From Lutimonas halocynthiae (GTDB lineage: Bacteria; Bacteroidota; Bacteroidia; Flavobacteriales; Flavobacteriaceae), in NCBI RefSeq assembly GCF_030409835.1, contig NZ_JAUFQO010000002.1, positions 286,640 through 350,639 on the forward strand: 64,000 bases of DNA, read 5' to 3'. The translations under genes were made by a program, and so were the position numbers. Positions 63,866-64,000 of the stretch are shown here, piece by piece. The notes beneath the pieces were generated by a model. That model saw only the letters and a program-made list of their open reading frames with translations. It did no database searches and had not been told where the DNA came from. How positions within the stretch are numbered: the first letter of the stretch is position 1; each line of letters starts with the position of its first letter.

Positions 63866-64000
63866 TGAGAAGTAGATAAGAAGATGTTGAAGGGAGAAGA
63901 GCGAGAAAGAGAATAAAAGTTCATTGAAAATATTGAAGATTGACAGCGTAACAAAGAGAGTAAAATTATTTGTTTTAGTTTGTTAAATTTATTTAGCAGA
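63866..64000 (+). other. Leader of a ribosomal RNA operon (16S gene beyond the window)
   Basis: AT-rich leader with GTTCATTGAAAATATTGAAG and ACAGCGTAACAAAGAGAGTA, a pattern I associate with sequence just before 16S genes in flavobacteria. No coding frame. The 16S rRNA itself is not in the window, so a tRNA or other stable RNA operon cannot be excluded. Confidence 0.6.

Overview
The window comes from a low-GC member of the Bacteroidota, almost certainly a marine-type flavobacterium. The signs are A-rich ribosome-binding regions without strong Shine-Dalgarno sites, -7 boxes of the TAnnTTTG type, a SprE/PorW-type gliding and type IX secretion lipoprotein, DUF5687 and DUF6660 proteins, a CzcA pump fused to a TolC domain, and an ATP synthase operon split so that atpD/atpC are absent.

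Layout. (1) 1-15.0 kb is a heavy-metal resistance island, all on the + strand: a CusA-like RND pump (cut by the window edge), TolC, a His/Met-rich lipoprotein, a CusB adaptor with metal-binding and DUF3347 domains, an HMA lipoprotein, a DUF6660 protein, a CzcA-TolC fusion, a second adaptor, a Fur-family regulator, a membrane methyltransferase and a CDF transporter. (2) 15.0-16.1 kb holds no clear gene. It has an 18-bp inverted repeat, a 3' tRNA fragment followed by a strong terminator (probably one end of an integrated element) and two 48-bp direct repeats. (3) 16.1-38.0 kb is a sulfur-centred accessory cluster. A PAS-LuxR regulator diverges from genes for outer-membrane proteins, a DszB-like sulfinate desulfinase, two paralogous rhodaneses (one exported, one cytoplasmic), a K+ channel, BASS and AI-2E family membrane proteins, a SulP sulfate permease, an arylsulfatase, a serine hydrolase, a porin-like protein, an aryl-sulfate sulfotransferase, a PAPS-type sulfotransferase and an MFS transporter. 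(4) 38.1-63.5 kb is core chromosome: a DEAD-box helicase, CBS protein, D-2-hydroxyacid dehydrogenase, M14 peptidase, F1Fo ATP synthase genes (atpBEFHAG) with AtpZ, bactofilin and SprE, an ABC exporter, purM, pheS, gdhA, cytochrome c, prfA, and thrS-infC-rpmI-rplT. (5) The last 500 bp look like the promoter and leader of an rRNA operon whose 16S gene would begin just beyond the window.

The most interesting part is region 3. The protein at 19.6-21.0 kb would normally be labelled an ABC substrate-binding protein. It has no signal peptide, and it keeps the Cys, His and Arg that form the DszB desulfinase active site, with the same 10-residue His-Arg spacing, as well as DszB-like N- and C-terminal blocks. 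With rhodaneses, sulfate transport, a sulfatase and two kinds of sulfotransferase around it, the locus looks like an undescribed pathway that releases and handles sulfite and sulfate from organic sulfur compounds. The pathway is inference; the gene content and active-site match are read from the sequence. Family comparisons are from memory, without database searches.
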